Part shown: piece after piece, positions 26,358 to 34,741 of the stretch
Layout: every line of letters starts with the position of its first letter
Position numbering within the stretch: position 1 is the stretch's first letter
DNA from: Vallitalea longa
GTDB taxonomy: Bacteria; Bacillota; Clostridia; Lachnospirales; Vallitaleaceae
Direction: 5' to 3'
DNA length: 64,000 bases
Assembly: GCF_027923465.1 (NCBI RefSeq)
Contig: NZ_BRLB01000013.1
Span: forward strand, 62,001-126,000
Notes under the pieces: generated by a model
What the model saw: the letters and a program-made list of their open reading frames with translations, nothing else
The model's database searches: none
What the model was told of the DNA's origin: nothing
Made by a program: the position numbers and the translations under genes

Positions 26358-27051
26358 AGATAGAGTTGTATTATATGTGGCAGGATACAAACCTGGATAT
26401 ATTGAAAAAGCTATGACTCTAAGCATAAAAAATATTCTGTTATGCTTAGAGGATGGAACTCCACAAAACAAAAAAATTGATGCAAGATATCTAGTAAAAG
26501 GAGCATTATCTGAATTCAAAGATAGTGATAAAAATTTGAGTGTAAGGATTAATAGCGTATATACAAATTATTGGAAGGATGATTTGCAGGCAATATTATT
26601 GTATAGACCTAGTAGGATACGTGTACCTATGGTAAATAAGTGTGAAGATTTACAATTGGTAGATAAATATGTAAGAGAATTTGTTAAAGAACAAGATTAT
26701 ATACCTCAATATGAAGTCATGATTGAGAGTAGAGAAGGCTTACGAAACATAAAGCACATATATGATAATAATGATAATATCTATGCATTTACTATAGGTG
26801 GAGGTGATTACTATGATGATGTTAAGGATTCTAGTGAAGATCCCCAACAAGAAGTAATTGATGCAAAAAAAAGTATATGTAAGTTTTGTAAGGAGAACAA
26901 TATTTATTGTTTTGATACAACATATATGAATTACAAAGATATAGAAGGTTATAAGAAGGATTGTATGCTTTCCAAGAATATGGGATTCTCAGGGAGATCA
27001 GTGATACATCCTGACCAGATTAAAATAACAATAGATACATACAGAAATTAA
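26326..27051 (+). CDS. CitE-like lyase (HpcH/HpaI-CitE superfamily)
   Basis: A 241-residue TIM-barrel lyase like the citrate lyase beta subunit. Conserved positions are CLEDGTP (40-46), R74 in VRIN, E134 in MIESREG, D161 in GGGDYYDD and GFSGRSVIHPDQI near the end. These are the Mg and substrate ligands of CitE and malyl-CoA lyase. CitE cleaves citryl-ACP to acetyl-ACP and oxaloacetate. In this cluster it may run as an aldol or Claisen-type C-C bond former or cleaver on the CitD-like carrier. The start is GTG 26326, seven bases after AAGGAGGG. It is about 50 residues shorter than typical CitE, lacking part of the C-terminal lid. Confidence 0.82.
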   Translation: MKNNYYPITDRDRVVLYVAGYKPGYIEKAMTLSIKNILLCLEDGTPQNKKIDARYLVKGALSEFKDSDKNLSVRINSVYTNYWKDDLQAILLYRPSRIRVPMVNKCEDLQLVDKYVREFVKEQDYIPQYEVMIESREGLRNIKHIYDNNDNIYAFTIGGGDYYDDVKDSSEDPQQEVIDAKKSICKFCKENNIYCFDTTYMNYKDIEGYKKDCMLSKNMGFSGRSVIHPDQIKITIDTYRN

Positions 27052-27088
27052 TTGAATCAACTTAAGTTATAAAAAAGGAGGATTGATA

Positions 27089-28300
27089 ATGTTTGAATCA
27101 TATAAATTTGAATTAAAAAGAACATTAAGCAATATTGAAATAAAAAGTTTTAGTTATTTATTAATGCAGCAAACTTCGGTTCACAAGGTGTATGTTGATG
27201 AAGTTAATAGTAAAAATGTTACTGTTTATTATCTTCAAAATAAAGATATTGATGAAATAAAAAAAGAAATAGATGATTTTCTTGAGCAATATTTTATTTC
27301 TAACAAAGAGGTAGCTATTGCACTAGAAGGAAACATAATAACAAATGATTATTTGGATTATTGCTCAACATGTAAGCCTAAGAATAATACCAATATATCA
27401 ATAGAATTACTTAAAAGAGGTTGGATAAAATTATTAAGAGGACATGATATGCAATTTTCAGGAGAATTAATAAGATTGTTAGAGTACTTTGATAGAAGTT
27501 ATGTAAAATACATGATGAAACATTATGATAATGTTAAGGAAGTAAAATACAGTACATTAATTCCAAAATATTATATGGAAAAATTAAATTATTTTCAAAG
27601 TGCACCAAAACATCTTTTTTACCCAATGACCTTGAATAATGATACTACAAAAGATTTTGCCAATAGTATACAAAAAAATAAGGGTAAGTTGCCTAATGAG
27701 TTTAATAATTATTTGGGAACACCTAAATATGTACTCCAAAGTGCACCTTGTTTTAAGATATACTTCAGTTTACAGGATCAGGAAATTGAAGATAATCTTA
27801 TATATACTGTCAAAGGTGAATGTTATAGGAATGAAGGAAAGAAAACGTATTTATTGGAAAGACTATTGAATTTTTCTATGAGAGAATTTGTATTTCTTGG
27901 TGAGCCTAATTTTGTAGTCGAAAATAGGGAAAATATATTGAAATGGACATTTGAATGGATGCAAGAATTAGGTATAAAAGGAAATTGTGCGTTAGCGAAT
28001 GATCCATTTTTTATTTGTGATGATGCAAGAAAAAATTTCGAAATACCTAAGAATGTAAAATACGAAGTAAAAGCAGATATACCATATAAAAATGACTCGC
28101 TTTCAATTGCATCATTTGATACACACGGAAATTATTTTTCCAAAACATTTAATTTTAATATCAATAAAAGTAACAAGACTTGGTCTGGTTGTATGGGGCT
28201 AGGTATAGAAAGATGTACGTGGAGTTTTTTACAACAATACGGTTTAGATAATAAACAATGGCCTGAAATTATACGGAGAGAACTAAATGAAGGATATTGA
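27089..28300 (+). CDS. Amino acid:[carrier protein] ligase (class II aaRS-like)
   Basis: A 403-residue class II aminoacyl-tRNA-synthetase-like protein. It lacks the SerRS coiled-coil tRNA arm and has the features of carrier-protein ligases. C221 (SAPCFKIYF), E244 (KGECYRNEG, motif 2) and C368 (SGCMGLGIER) are the likely zinc and amino-group ligands, and GLGIER is motif 3. Characterised relatives adenylate small amino acids and load the phosphopantetheine of a dedicated carrier protein rather than tRNA. The first 150 residues are a family-variable extension. The start ATG 27089 follows AAAGGAGG by 7 bases; a TTG at 27083 is too close. Candidate partners are the CitD-like protein and the acyl carrier protein at 31,048. 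Confidence 0.82.
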   Translation: MFESYKFELKRTLSNIEIKSFSYLLMQQTSVHKVYVDEVNSKNVTVYYLQNKDIDEIKKEIDDFLEQYFISNKEVAIALEGNIITNDYLDYCSTCKPKNNTNISIELLKRGWIKLLRGHDMQFSGELIRLLEYFDRSYVKYMMKHYDNVKEVKYSTLIPKYYMEKLNYFQSAPKHLFYPMTLNNDTTKDFANSIQKNKGKLPNEFNNYLGTPKYVLQSAPCFKIYFSLQDQEIEDNLIYTVKGECYRNEGKKTYLLERLLNFSMREFVFLGEPNFVVENRENILKWTFEWMQELGIKGNCALANDPFFICDDARKNFEIPKNVKYEVKADIPYKNDSLSIASFDTHGNYFSKTFNFNINKSNKTWSGCMGLGIERCTWSFLQQYGLDNKQWPEIIRRELNEGY

Positions 28301-29189
28301 TATTACAGCTAAATGGATAAGTGACAAAATGAATTTTTCACTAATGGCAGAGGTAGTAAGCTGGCCTTCACCTGGACTGGTTAGTCCGATAGATAGTGGA
28401 TGTCATAAGGATATGGATGTATATACATTTATTAATAGCAGTATAGCATTATCGGACTATTTTTATTTAGCAGCTAAAAAAGGTATTGATTATGGGTTGA
28501 AAAAGAAAGTGTCAAATTTATTTCATAGTCTGCAGCAGTTAGGATTAGAAGCTGAGACTAATATGTTTCAGATGACTAATGGAATTAATACACACAAAGG
28601 AATGATTTTTCATGGAATATTAATGTGTGCGGCTGCAGGAATAACATATGTGAGGGACAGAAGCTTAGAGCCTGAACATATACGCAGTTATATTAGTGAA
28701 ATAGTAGAAAAAGATATTTCTAAACAGTTTGAATATGCAGTAGAATGTTCATATGACAAATTGACAACGGGACTTAAGGCGTATTGTAAATATGGTTTGA
28801 AGGGGATTAGAGGAGAGGCCATAACCGGTTACAAGAGTATATTTGAGGCAGGACTACCAGCACTGAAAGATGCAATGCTAAAAGATGTTGGACAGCGAAA
28901 AGCAATAATTCATACTCTACTTGTTTTAATGTCAAGGACAGAAGATACGACTTTGTTGAACAGAGAATTTAATATCAGTCGTATAGAATATGTACGAAAT
29001 TATGCTCAAAATGTATTAAATAATGGAAGTATATTTAGTATCAATGGACAGATACAACTTAAACAAATGTGCCAAGACTTTAAAGAAAAATCTTTAAGCC
29101 CAGGTGGTTCAGCAGATCTTACCTGTGTTACATTGGCTTTATATTTATGGGATTCTGGTTATACAGAAAGGTCTGATTATTTTGAATAG
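28287..29189 (+). CDS. citG: CitG-like triphosphoribosyl-dephospho-CoA synthase
   Basis: A 300-residue CitG homologue. Diagnostic stretches are VVSWPSPGLVSPIDSGCHKDMD, GINTHKGMIFHGILMCAAAG, GIRGEAITGY and SLSPGGSADLTC. CitG makes 2'-(5''-triphosphoribosyl)-3'-dephospho-CoA from ATP and dephospho-CoA, the precursor of the citrate lyase and malonate decarboxylase prosthetic group. It overlaps the ligase gene by 14 bases and the CitX gene by 8, so it is translationally coupled. Presence of CitG with CitX says the carrier in this pathway bears the phosphoribosyl arm. Confidence 0.87.
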   Translation: MKDIDITAKWISDKMNFSLMAEVVSWPSPGLVSPIDSGCHKDMDVYTFINSSIALSDYFYLAAKKGIDYGLKKKVSNLFHSLQQLGLEAETNMFQMTNGINTHKGMIFHGILMCAAAGITYVRDRSLEPEHIRSYISEIVEKDISKQFEYAVECSYDKLTTGLKAYCKYGLKGIRGEAITGYKSIFEAGLPALKDAMLKDVGQRKAIIHTLLVLMSRTEDTTLLNREFNISRIEYVRNYAQNVLNNGSIFSINGQIQLKQMCQDFKEKSLSPGGSADLTCVTLALYLWDSGYTERSDYFE

Positions 29190-29682
29190 AATATTGTTTG
29201 AAAAAGAACATGTTAAAGATATCCGCAATTCTTTTAATAGTAATTTGGCTATGATACAAATTATGGTAAATATGCCAGGACCAAATAAAAATATTTATCC
29301 AAGTTATGAGTTGTTTCAACTTGGTATCAAAAGTATGTTAACATATCTGAAACAAAATAATATTGATATTAAAAATATTTATATAATACATAGTGCTTTG
29401 GGAATGATAGGTTTTCTCCAGATTAATAAAGATGCAAGATATATAAAAAAAATTTGTATTATGCTAGAACAAAATAATTACTTAAGTAAATATTGGGATA
29501 TTGATGTTTTTAATAAGATGGGAATAAAAATAAGTCGTAATTCAATGCAATTGGCTGCAAGAAAATGTTTTATCTGTGATAGGCCAGCAAAAGAATGTTG
29601 TTTTCTTCAAAGACATTCTACAGAACAATTAGTTGATAAGATAATAAATGATTACAATAAATTTTTATGTTGTAAAAATTGA
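29182..29682 (+). CDS. citX: CitX-like holo-carrier-protein synthase
   Basis: A 166-residue CitX homologue. It has the family features WDIDVFNKMG, SRNSM and a Cys/His-containing tail (RKCFICDRPAKECCFLQRH). CitX transfers the phosphoribosyl-dephospho-CoA arm from the CitG product to the serine of CitD. The start is uncertain. TTG 29182 has GAAAGG about 10 bases upstream and overlaps citG by 8 bases; TTG 29194 is an alternative. Residues upstream of 29182 in the open frame do not look like CitX and fall inside citG. Confidence is highest for the C-terminal half. Confidence 0.8.
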   Translation: MNRILFEKEHVKDIRNSFNSNLAMIQIMVNMPGPNKNIYPSYELFQLGIKSMLTYLKQNNIDIKNIYIIHSALGMIGFLQINKDARYIKKICIMLEQNNYLSKYWDIDVFNKMGIKISRNSMQLAARKCFICDRPAKECCFLQRHSTEQLVDKIINDYNKFLCCKN

Positions 29683-29771
29683 TGATGAATTGTATTTTAA
29701 TATATTGAGAATTAATTAATTTTCAACAAATATTTTATGATTTTAACATCATAAGGCTGGTGATAATTAAT

Positions 29772-30992
29772 ATGAACAAAATAGTGGTAAACAATCAAAT
29801 GTCTAATATTACTTTAATATCTTTATCAAGGTTTATTTCCTATTTTGGTGATGGCGTCTTTTTTATTGGTGTTAATTGGTTTATATATAATGAATCTGGT
29901 TCTATATTATTTTTAAGTTTATTTCAGGCTATTAGTGGAATACCTATAATACTATCCATACCGTTTATAGGAGTTCTGGCAGATCGTTTCTCACGAAAAA
30001 AATTAGTAATATCAGCAGATATTTTAAGATGTTTTATTATAGTATTATTAATAGTCTGTGTTAACTTCAATTATTATATTATACCCTTATTTATAGCTAA
30101 AGTTTTACTTTCGCTATTAGAAACAACATATTTTATTTCTTTTTCGGGGTTGGTAGTCGATTCTATTAAAAAAGATAATTTAGTTAGTTTTAATTCCACA
30201 TCTACAATAGCATATCAATTTGGGTATTTGTTAGGGTCAGCATCAGCTGGATTTATAATAAGTATAGTCGGTAATGTTGGAGTATTAGTAGTAGATGCAA
30301 TAAGTTTTATATTATCTGCTTTTAGTATCATGTTTGTCAAGAGGATAGTTACAACGAATGAATATCATAGTATTGAAAAAAAAGATAAAATAAAATATTT
30401 TACTAATATTGTTGAAGGTTTAAGGATTATAAGGTTGAATAAGGTTTTACGTTCAATAGTAATATTTAGTATACCTGGTCCCTTATTGATTTCATTAATC
30501 AATTTGCTAGAACCAGCATTCATATCTAACATTCTTAAGGGAACTGCTACTTCGTTAGGATTTGTTGATACAGCTCTTGGAATAGGTACTATATTTGGTG
30601 CTCTATTTATAGGAATACTAAAAAAAGCAAAGAAAGAAAATATATATTTGTGGCTTGGATATATTTTGGTATCTCTTGGATTTGTTGTTTTTGCAACAGT
30701 ACCAACAGTATTATTAGCTATTGTAGTTAATTTTTTTATTGGTGTTTTCCATTCTGGTATAGGCATAATATATAATAGCAATATACAGTACCGCTGTGAT
30801 AAAGAGTACATTGGAAGAATAACTAGTTTTAAAAGGATTATACAAAATATTTTAGCAACACTAATATTAATTGTTTTTGGAGGAATAGGTTCGTTATTAA
30901 ATTACAGATATCTATTTGTTATACTATCAATAATGACATTACTAACTGGTCTATTTTGCTATTTCATTTTTAGAAAAAAATATAAATTATAA
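29772..30992 (+). CDS. MFS transporter (exporter-like)
   Basis: A 406-residue major facilitator protein with about 12 membrane helices. The MFS signature after helix 2 reads IGVLADRFSRKKLVISADILR. It resembles the MFS_3/macrolide-enterobactin exporter group, which pumps small molecules out. It has a central loop with ERKDKIKYF-type charge (about 200-220). The placement inside a biosynthetic cluster suggests export of the product or self-resistance. The best start is ATG 29772; a GTG at 29760 lies within the weak ribosome-site region. Confidence 0.85.
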   Translation: MNKIVVNNQMSNITLISLSRFISYFGDGVFFIGVNWFIYNESGSILFLSLFQAISGIPIILSIPFIGVLADRFSRKKLVISADILRCFIIVLLIVCVNFNYYIIPLFIAKVLLSLLETTYFISFSGLVVDSIKKDNLVSFNSTSTIAYQFGYLLGSASAGFIISIVGNVGVLVVDAISFILSAFSIMFVKRIVTTNEYHSIEKKDKIKYFTNIVEGLRIIRLNKVLRSIVIFSIPGPLLISLINLLEPAFISNILKGTATSLGFVDTALGIGTIFGALFIGILKKAKKENIYLWLGYILVSLGFVVFATVPTVLLAIVVNFFIGVFHSGIGIIYNSNIQYRCDKEYIGRITSFKRIIQNILATLILIVFGGIGSLLNYRYLFVILSIMTLLTGLFCYFIFRKKYKL

Positions 30993-31047
30993 TTGATGGT
31001 TAAGTTATAAGTTTAATATAATTAAATCATTGTAGGAGGTATTTATA

Positions 31048-31305
31048 ATGACGAGTGAAGCTGTAAGGGAAAAAATAATTGATATAATTGTTAGGGATTT
31101 GGAAATTCCATTTAGAGATGAAATTAAAGAAGATACTTTAATGATTGATATTGGTATGGATTCTATATCAATAATGACTTTATTGGTATATATTGAAGAA
31201 AGTTTTGGATTGGATATAGGTGATGATTTTATAATAGACAGCAAGACACAAAAATTTGGAGATATTTTACGATACATACTATGTAAGGTTGAGATTGATT
31301 ACTAA
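31048..31305 (+). CDS. Acyl carrier protein (phosphopantetheine type)
   Basis: An 85-residue carrier protein with a four-helix layout. The attachment motif is GMDSISIMTLL; the serine in D-S-I would bear 4'-phosphopantetheine. AGGAGG lies 8 bases before ATG 31048. It is a conventional ACP and differs from the CitD-like carrier upstream. The cluster therefore has two carrier types. Candidate loaders are the AMP-forming ligase (34,742) and the amino acid:carrier ligase (27,089). No phosphopantetheinyl transferase is in the window. Confidence 0.88.
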   Translation: MTSEAVREKIIDIIVRDLEIPFRDEIKEDTLMIDIGMDSISIMTLLVYIEESFGLDIGDDFIIDSKTQKFGDILRYILCKVEIDY

Positions 31306-31326
31306 GAATGATTAGGAGGAATAACT

Positions 31327-32136
31327 ATGTTATCACAAGATTGGATTGTCAATAGTAATTCAACATTGTTCTCAGTATCACATTGGCCACATGAAAGAGC
31401 GGAGGTAGGAGTTGTTTTAGTAGCTGGTTTTTCACAGCCTATGTGCGATATAGATTATTTTATGAGTAAAATGGCAAGGCATATGAACAAAAAAAACCTA
31501 TATGTTTTACAGGTAGATCCTAGAGGACACGGAGATAGCCCTGGATATTTAGAGAATATTACCATTGAGGACCTGAGGGAAGATTTATTTTCTGCTATTT
31601 GCCATGCTAGAAATAATATTTCTGATAAAATATATTGTGTTGGTAGGGGGTTAAGTGCAACTTTATTTAGTGAGTTTTTATCAGCGGATTTAGTACAAGG
31701 CGTTGCAGGTATTAATCCGTATTGGATTAGTAATGATATTGTTAGAAAGATATCAAACAATGTTTCTACTGAAGTAATTGAGGCAGCAGATTTTTTTAAT
31801 GAAAACAACGAGGATGTATCAAATAATATATACGATGATAAAGCTTCTTTTCTAGTAGCTTTAGGTGCTAATAAGGGTAATTTGTTCGGTCAAAAATTAT
31901 CGGCATCTATTATAGAAGATTTAACGAAATTTAATGCAATCGAAAAATTAAAATCCTATACAGAATCCACATTATGGTTTTTTTACAGTGAGCAATGCTC
32001 TGATCATATTGTAAGGTGGGATTGTTTAAGTGACTTAAATGATACAATAGATAAAAATCATTGTGATTTTGTTAGAGATCCTCTTTGGCAGTACAATGTT
32101 ATTGATCGCATATGTTCATGGATACTGGAACAATAG
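31327..32136 (+). CDS. Alpha/beta-hydrolase-fold protein lacking the nucleophile
   Basis: A 269-residue alpha/beta-hydrolase-fold protein. N-terminal strands and the oxyanion region (VVLVAGFSQPMCD, DPRGHGDSPGY) fit the fold. The nucleophile elbow reads VGRGLSATL, so the catalytic Ser of G-x-S-x-G is replaced by Gly. It may be a pseudo-hydrolase, a carrier-protein partner, or use another residue. It follows the ACP by 21 bases and is followed by a second hydrolase with an intact elbow, so the two may act together. The start ATG has AGGAGG ahead. Confidence 0.8.
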   Translation: MLSQDWIVNSNSTLFSVSHWPHERAEVGVVLVAGFSQPMCDIDYFMSKMARHMNKKNLYVLQVDPRGHGDSPGYLENITIEDLREDLFSAICHARNNISDKIYCVGRGLSATLFSEFLSADLVQGVAGINPYWISNDIVRKISNNVSTEVIEAADFFNENNEDVSNNIYDDKASFLVALGANKGNLFGQKLSASIIEDLTKFNAIEKLKSYTESTLWFFYSEQCSDHIVRWDCLSDLNDTIDKNHCDFVRDPLWQYNVIDRICSWILEQ

Positions 32137-32175
32137 GATGAGAGTTTCAGGTAGTATAATTAGAGGTGATTCAAA

Positions 32176-32982
32176 ATGCAAATACCGGTTAATATTGTAA
32201 TAGATGGGAAAAACGTTATGGGAATATTACATGTTCCCCAAATATATAGAAACGTAGAGTCAACACCTGTAATCATAATGTGTTATGGACTTAATGGTAA
32301 TAGGGTGGAGGTACATAGGATGTCTGTGCTTTTAGGAAGACAAGCTGAGAAAAATGGTATTTATCTTTTAAGATTTGATTATACAGGTCTTGGAGTAAGT
32401 GATGGAGAATTCTGGGAAACTTCAATACAAAAAAAAGTTAAAGATATACTTTCTGGGATTGATTTTATTAGAGGATGTTTTCATAATGAGAATATAAGCT
32501 TATTTTTATTAGGATTTAGTGACGGAGCAAGGATTGCATTGAACGTATCCAATAAAATTAATGACGTAAGTGGTTTATGTATGTGGAGTCCTGTACTTGT
32601 GCCAAATTCATCTTATTTTCGTTCAAGGACCAAAATGAAATTGTTTCGTGAACCCACTTCAAGATCAATTGTATATAAATTTTTTGGACTTTGGATGAGT
32701 ACAGATTATATTAGAGAAATAAATTCAAATAATAATAGAAATGAAATTTTTGATTTTAGGGGCCCCAGTTTGTGCATATTTGGGGGCAGAGATCAATTGG
32801 TTAAGGAAACAAAGAATAAAATAATTAGTTATAACAACTTACATAATAACCCTAAGATAGTTGTAATACCAGAGGCAAAACATATGTTTGGACGGAGTGA
32901 ATGGACTGACAAAGTGATAATAGAAACAATAAATTGGGTAAAAAATATCTCTACAAGAGATTCGAATATAACAGAAATATAA
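32176..32982 (+). CDS. Alpha/beta-hydrolase (intact GxSxG)
   Basis: A 268-residue serine hydrolase-fold protein. The N-terminal strand MCYGLNGNRVE carries the oxyanion residues. RFDYTGLGVSDGE and the elbow GFSDGAR (nucleophile Ser) follow, and the likely catalytic Asp and His are in CIFGGRDQLV and PEAKHMF. It resembles thioesterase-like dienelactone or acylpeptide hydrolases. In context it could release or transacylate the product on a carrier protein. AGAGGTGAT precedes ATG 32176. It is 39 bases past the pseudo-hydrolase. Confidence 0.85.
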   Translation: MQIPVNIVIDGKNVMGILHVPQIYRNVESTPVIIMCYGLNGNRVEVHRMSVLLGRQAEKNGIYLLRFDYTGLGVSDGEFWETSIQKKVKDILSGIDFIRGCFHNENISLFLLGFSDGARIALNVSNKINDVSGLCMWSPVLVPNSSYFRSRTKMKLFREPTSRSIVYKFFGLWMSTDYIREINSNNNRNEIFDFRGPSLCIFGGRDQLVKETKNKIISYNNLHNNPKIVVIPEAKHMFGRSEWTDKVIIETINWVKNISTRDSNITEI

Positions 32983-33050
32983 TAAGGCTTCAATAAATAT
33001 GATTTATTGTTATATATGTCTTAAAAGCAACGAAAGGATTGAATATTATT

Positions 33051-34679
33051 ATGAGTGATGTTGTATTTTTTGCAGTCAATGAAAACATTAATAATCATGA
33101 TTGTGAGAATTTAGGATTTGAAATATTAAAAGATAGATTAGTAAAAAGAGATATTTCAACTGTGATTTATCATATTCAAGTAGATAAGTTTGAAAATATG
33201 GATATAGAAAAGATTGCAAAAAAAATAATTGAATTAAATCCTCACATGGTAGGAATGGCTATTACATATAGAGATGTAAAATTACATTGCAAACTTGCTG
33301 AAAAAATAAAAAGTAAGAATCCACATATCCATATAACTGCTGGTGGTGCACTTGCTTCACATGCTTCTGTTGAATTACTAAGTCACTGTAAATATATTGA
33401 TTCAGCGATAATAGGTGAAGGTGAATTAATTATTGCAAACCTAGCTAATAGTTTATTACAAAATAGAGATTTGAATAGATGTCAGGGTATTGCATGGAGA
33501 AATGAAAACAAAATTATTACCAATGATCTTCCTAAAGAAGTAGTACAACTAAATGAAAATATCTGCATAGAAAGAGAAATGATAAGTAATAATGATCTAA
33601 GATGGGCAAGAATAGAAACGGGAAGAGGATGTGCAGGTAGATGTACATTTTGTGCTGAATCACGTACTTACACTATTAATGGTCATAAAAGTTGGAGAAG
33701 TAAATCGCCTGATATGGTTATGAAAGAGATATCATATTTGATTAATACATATAATATTAAAGCTTTTGGTATTACCGATAATGCTTTTGAAGGTGTTGGA
33801 GAAGAAGGGAAAAAAAGATTGAGGGAAATATGTCAAAGGATTATTCAAGCTAATCTGAACATATATTTTACTGCCCTTTTTAGAGCTGATAGTTTTAATG
33901 AGAAGGATTATGATTTAATATTGTTGCTAAAAAAAGCTGGACTTGTAAATGTTTTTATAGGTGCAGAATCTGGTTATGAACAGACTATGCGAATATTCGG
34001 AAAAAGGGCAACAGTTAGTCAAACTCAAAAGGCAATAAACCTATTTACGAAGGCTAAAATTGCTGTATTAGTAGGTTTTATAATGTTTCAGCCATATTCA
34101 AGTCTTGAGGAATCCAGAGCAAATGTTATCTTATTAGATAAAATAAAACAGGCTCATAGGTTTAGTTTATATCAGCATCGTCTCATGCTTTTTCATGGTA
34201 CACCATTATTAGAGAAATTAACAAGAGAAGGTTTATTAAGTGACGATTTTTCAATAATGAATCCATATGGATATAAAATAAAAGATACTGCATCAAAATG
34301 GCTTGTAGAACGGATTGGAGAGTATGGGACATTTACAAAAATACCTAAGGAAGTATATGTACTACAGAATTATTGTGAATTCATTGCGACTCTCATTGCA
34401 AAAATAAGTAAAGATAAGAAAATATGGACAAGTTCAGAAAAGCTTTTTAGTGATTACGAAGAAGTAAGAGAAAGTATATCTGAAATATACATAAATTTTT
34501 TAAACGAGGCAATTGATATTGCAGCTACGTCAAAAAGTGATATGCAATTTGAATTATTAAAAAAAGAAAAGCTCGATATAAAACTAATAAGTCGTAAATT
34601 ACAGTTGTTGCAAGGTTCAGTAATGAGATTTATTGCTAGTAACAGAACGAATAAAGAAAATGTAAATTCTTTATTCTAA
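33051..34679 (+). CDS. B12-binding-domain radical SAM protein
   Basis: A 542-residue class B-like radical SAM protein. The N-terminal 190 residues form a cobalamin-binding Rossmann domain (AGGALASHASVE and IIGEGE are typical). The radical SAM core starts with the CxxxCxxC cluster C194, C198, C201 in GRGCAGRCTFC. A further GAESGYEQTMR and long helical tail follow. Such enzymes methylate unactivated carbon or make other radical changes; which one is not clear. The start is ATG 33051, 13 bases after AAAGG; TTG 33039 is too near. It sits in the middle of the cluster, so a tailoring reaction on the product is likely. Confidence 0.88.
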   Translation: MSDVVFFAVNENINNHDCENLGFEILKDRLVKRDISTVIYHIQVDKFENMDIEKIAKKIIELNPHMVGMAITYRDVKLHCKLAEKIKSKNPHIHITAGGALASHASVELLSHCKYIDSAIIGEGELIIANLANSLLQNRDLNRCQGIAWRNENKIITNDLPKEVVQLNENICIEREMISNNDLRWARIETGRGCAGRCTFCAESRTYTINGHKSWRSKSPDMVMKEISYLINTYNIKAFGITDNAFEGVGEEGKKRLREICQRIIQANLNIYFTALFRADSFNEKDYDLILLLKKAGLVNVFIGAESGYEQTMRIFGKRATVSQTQKAINLFTKAKIAVLVGFIMFQPYSSLEESRANVILLDKIKQAHRFSLYQHRLMLFHGTPLLEKLTREGLLSDDFSIMNPYGYKIKDTASKWLVERIGEYGTFTKIPKEVYVLQNYCEFIATLIAKISKDKKIWTSSEKLFSDYEEVRESISEIYINFLNEAIDIAATSKSDMQFELLKKEKLDIKLISRKLQLLQGSVMRFIASNRTNKENVNSLF

Positions 34680-34741
34680 TAATTAGTTTAGTAACAAGTA
34701 TATGAAGTATATTACTAATAAAAGTTGAGTGGTGATTATTA

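Noticed and set aside
29104-29181. A longer citX N-terminus starting at 29,104
   Set aside because: These residues overlap citG, do not look like CitX, and a ribosome site before TTG 29182 fits better.
26049-29682. Ordinary citrate lyase operon
   Set aside because: No CitF-like alpha subunit or CitC ligase is present, and an amino acid:carrier ligase is inserted.
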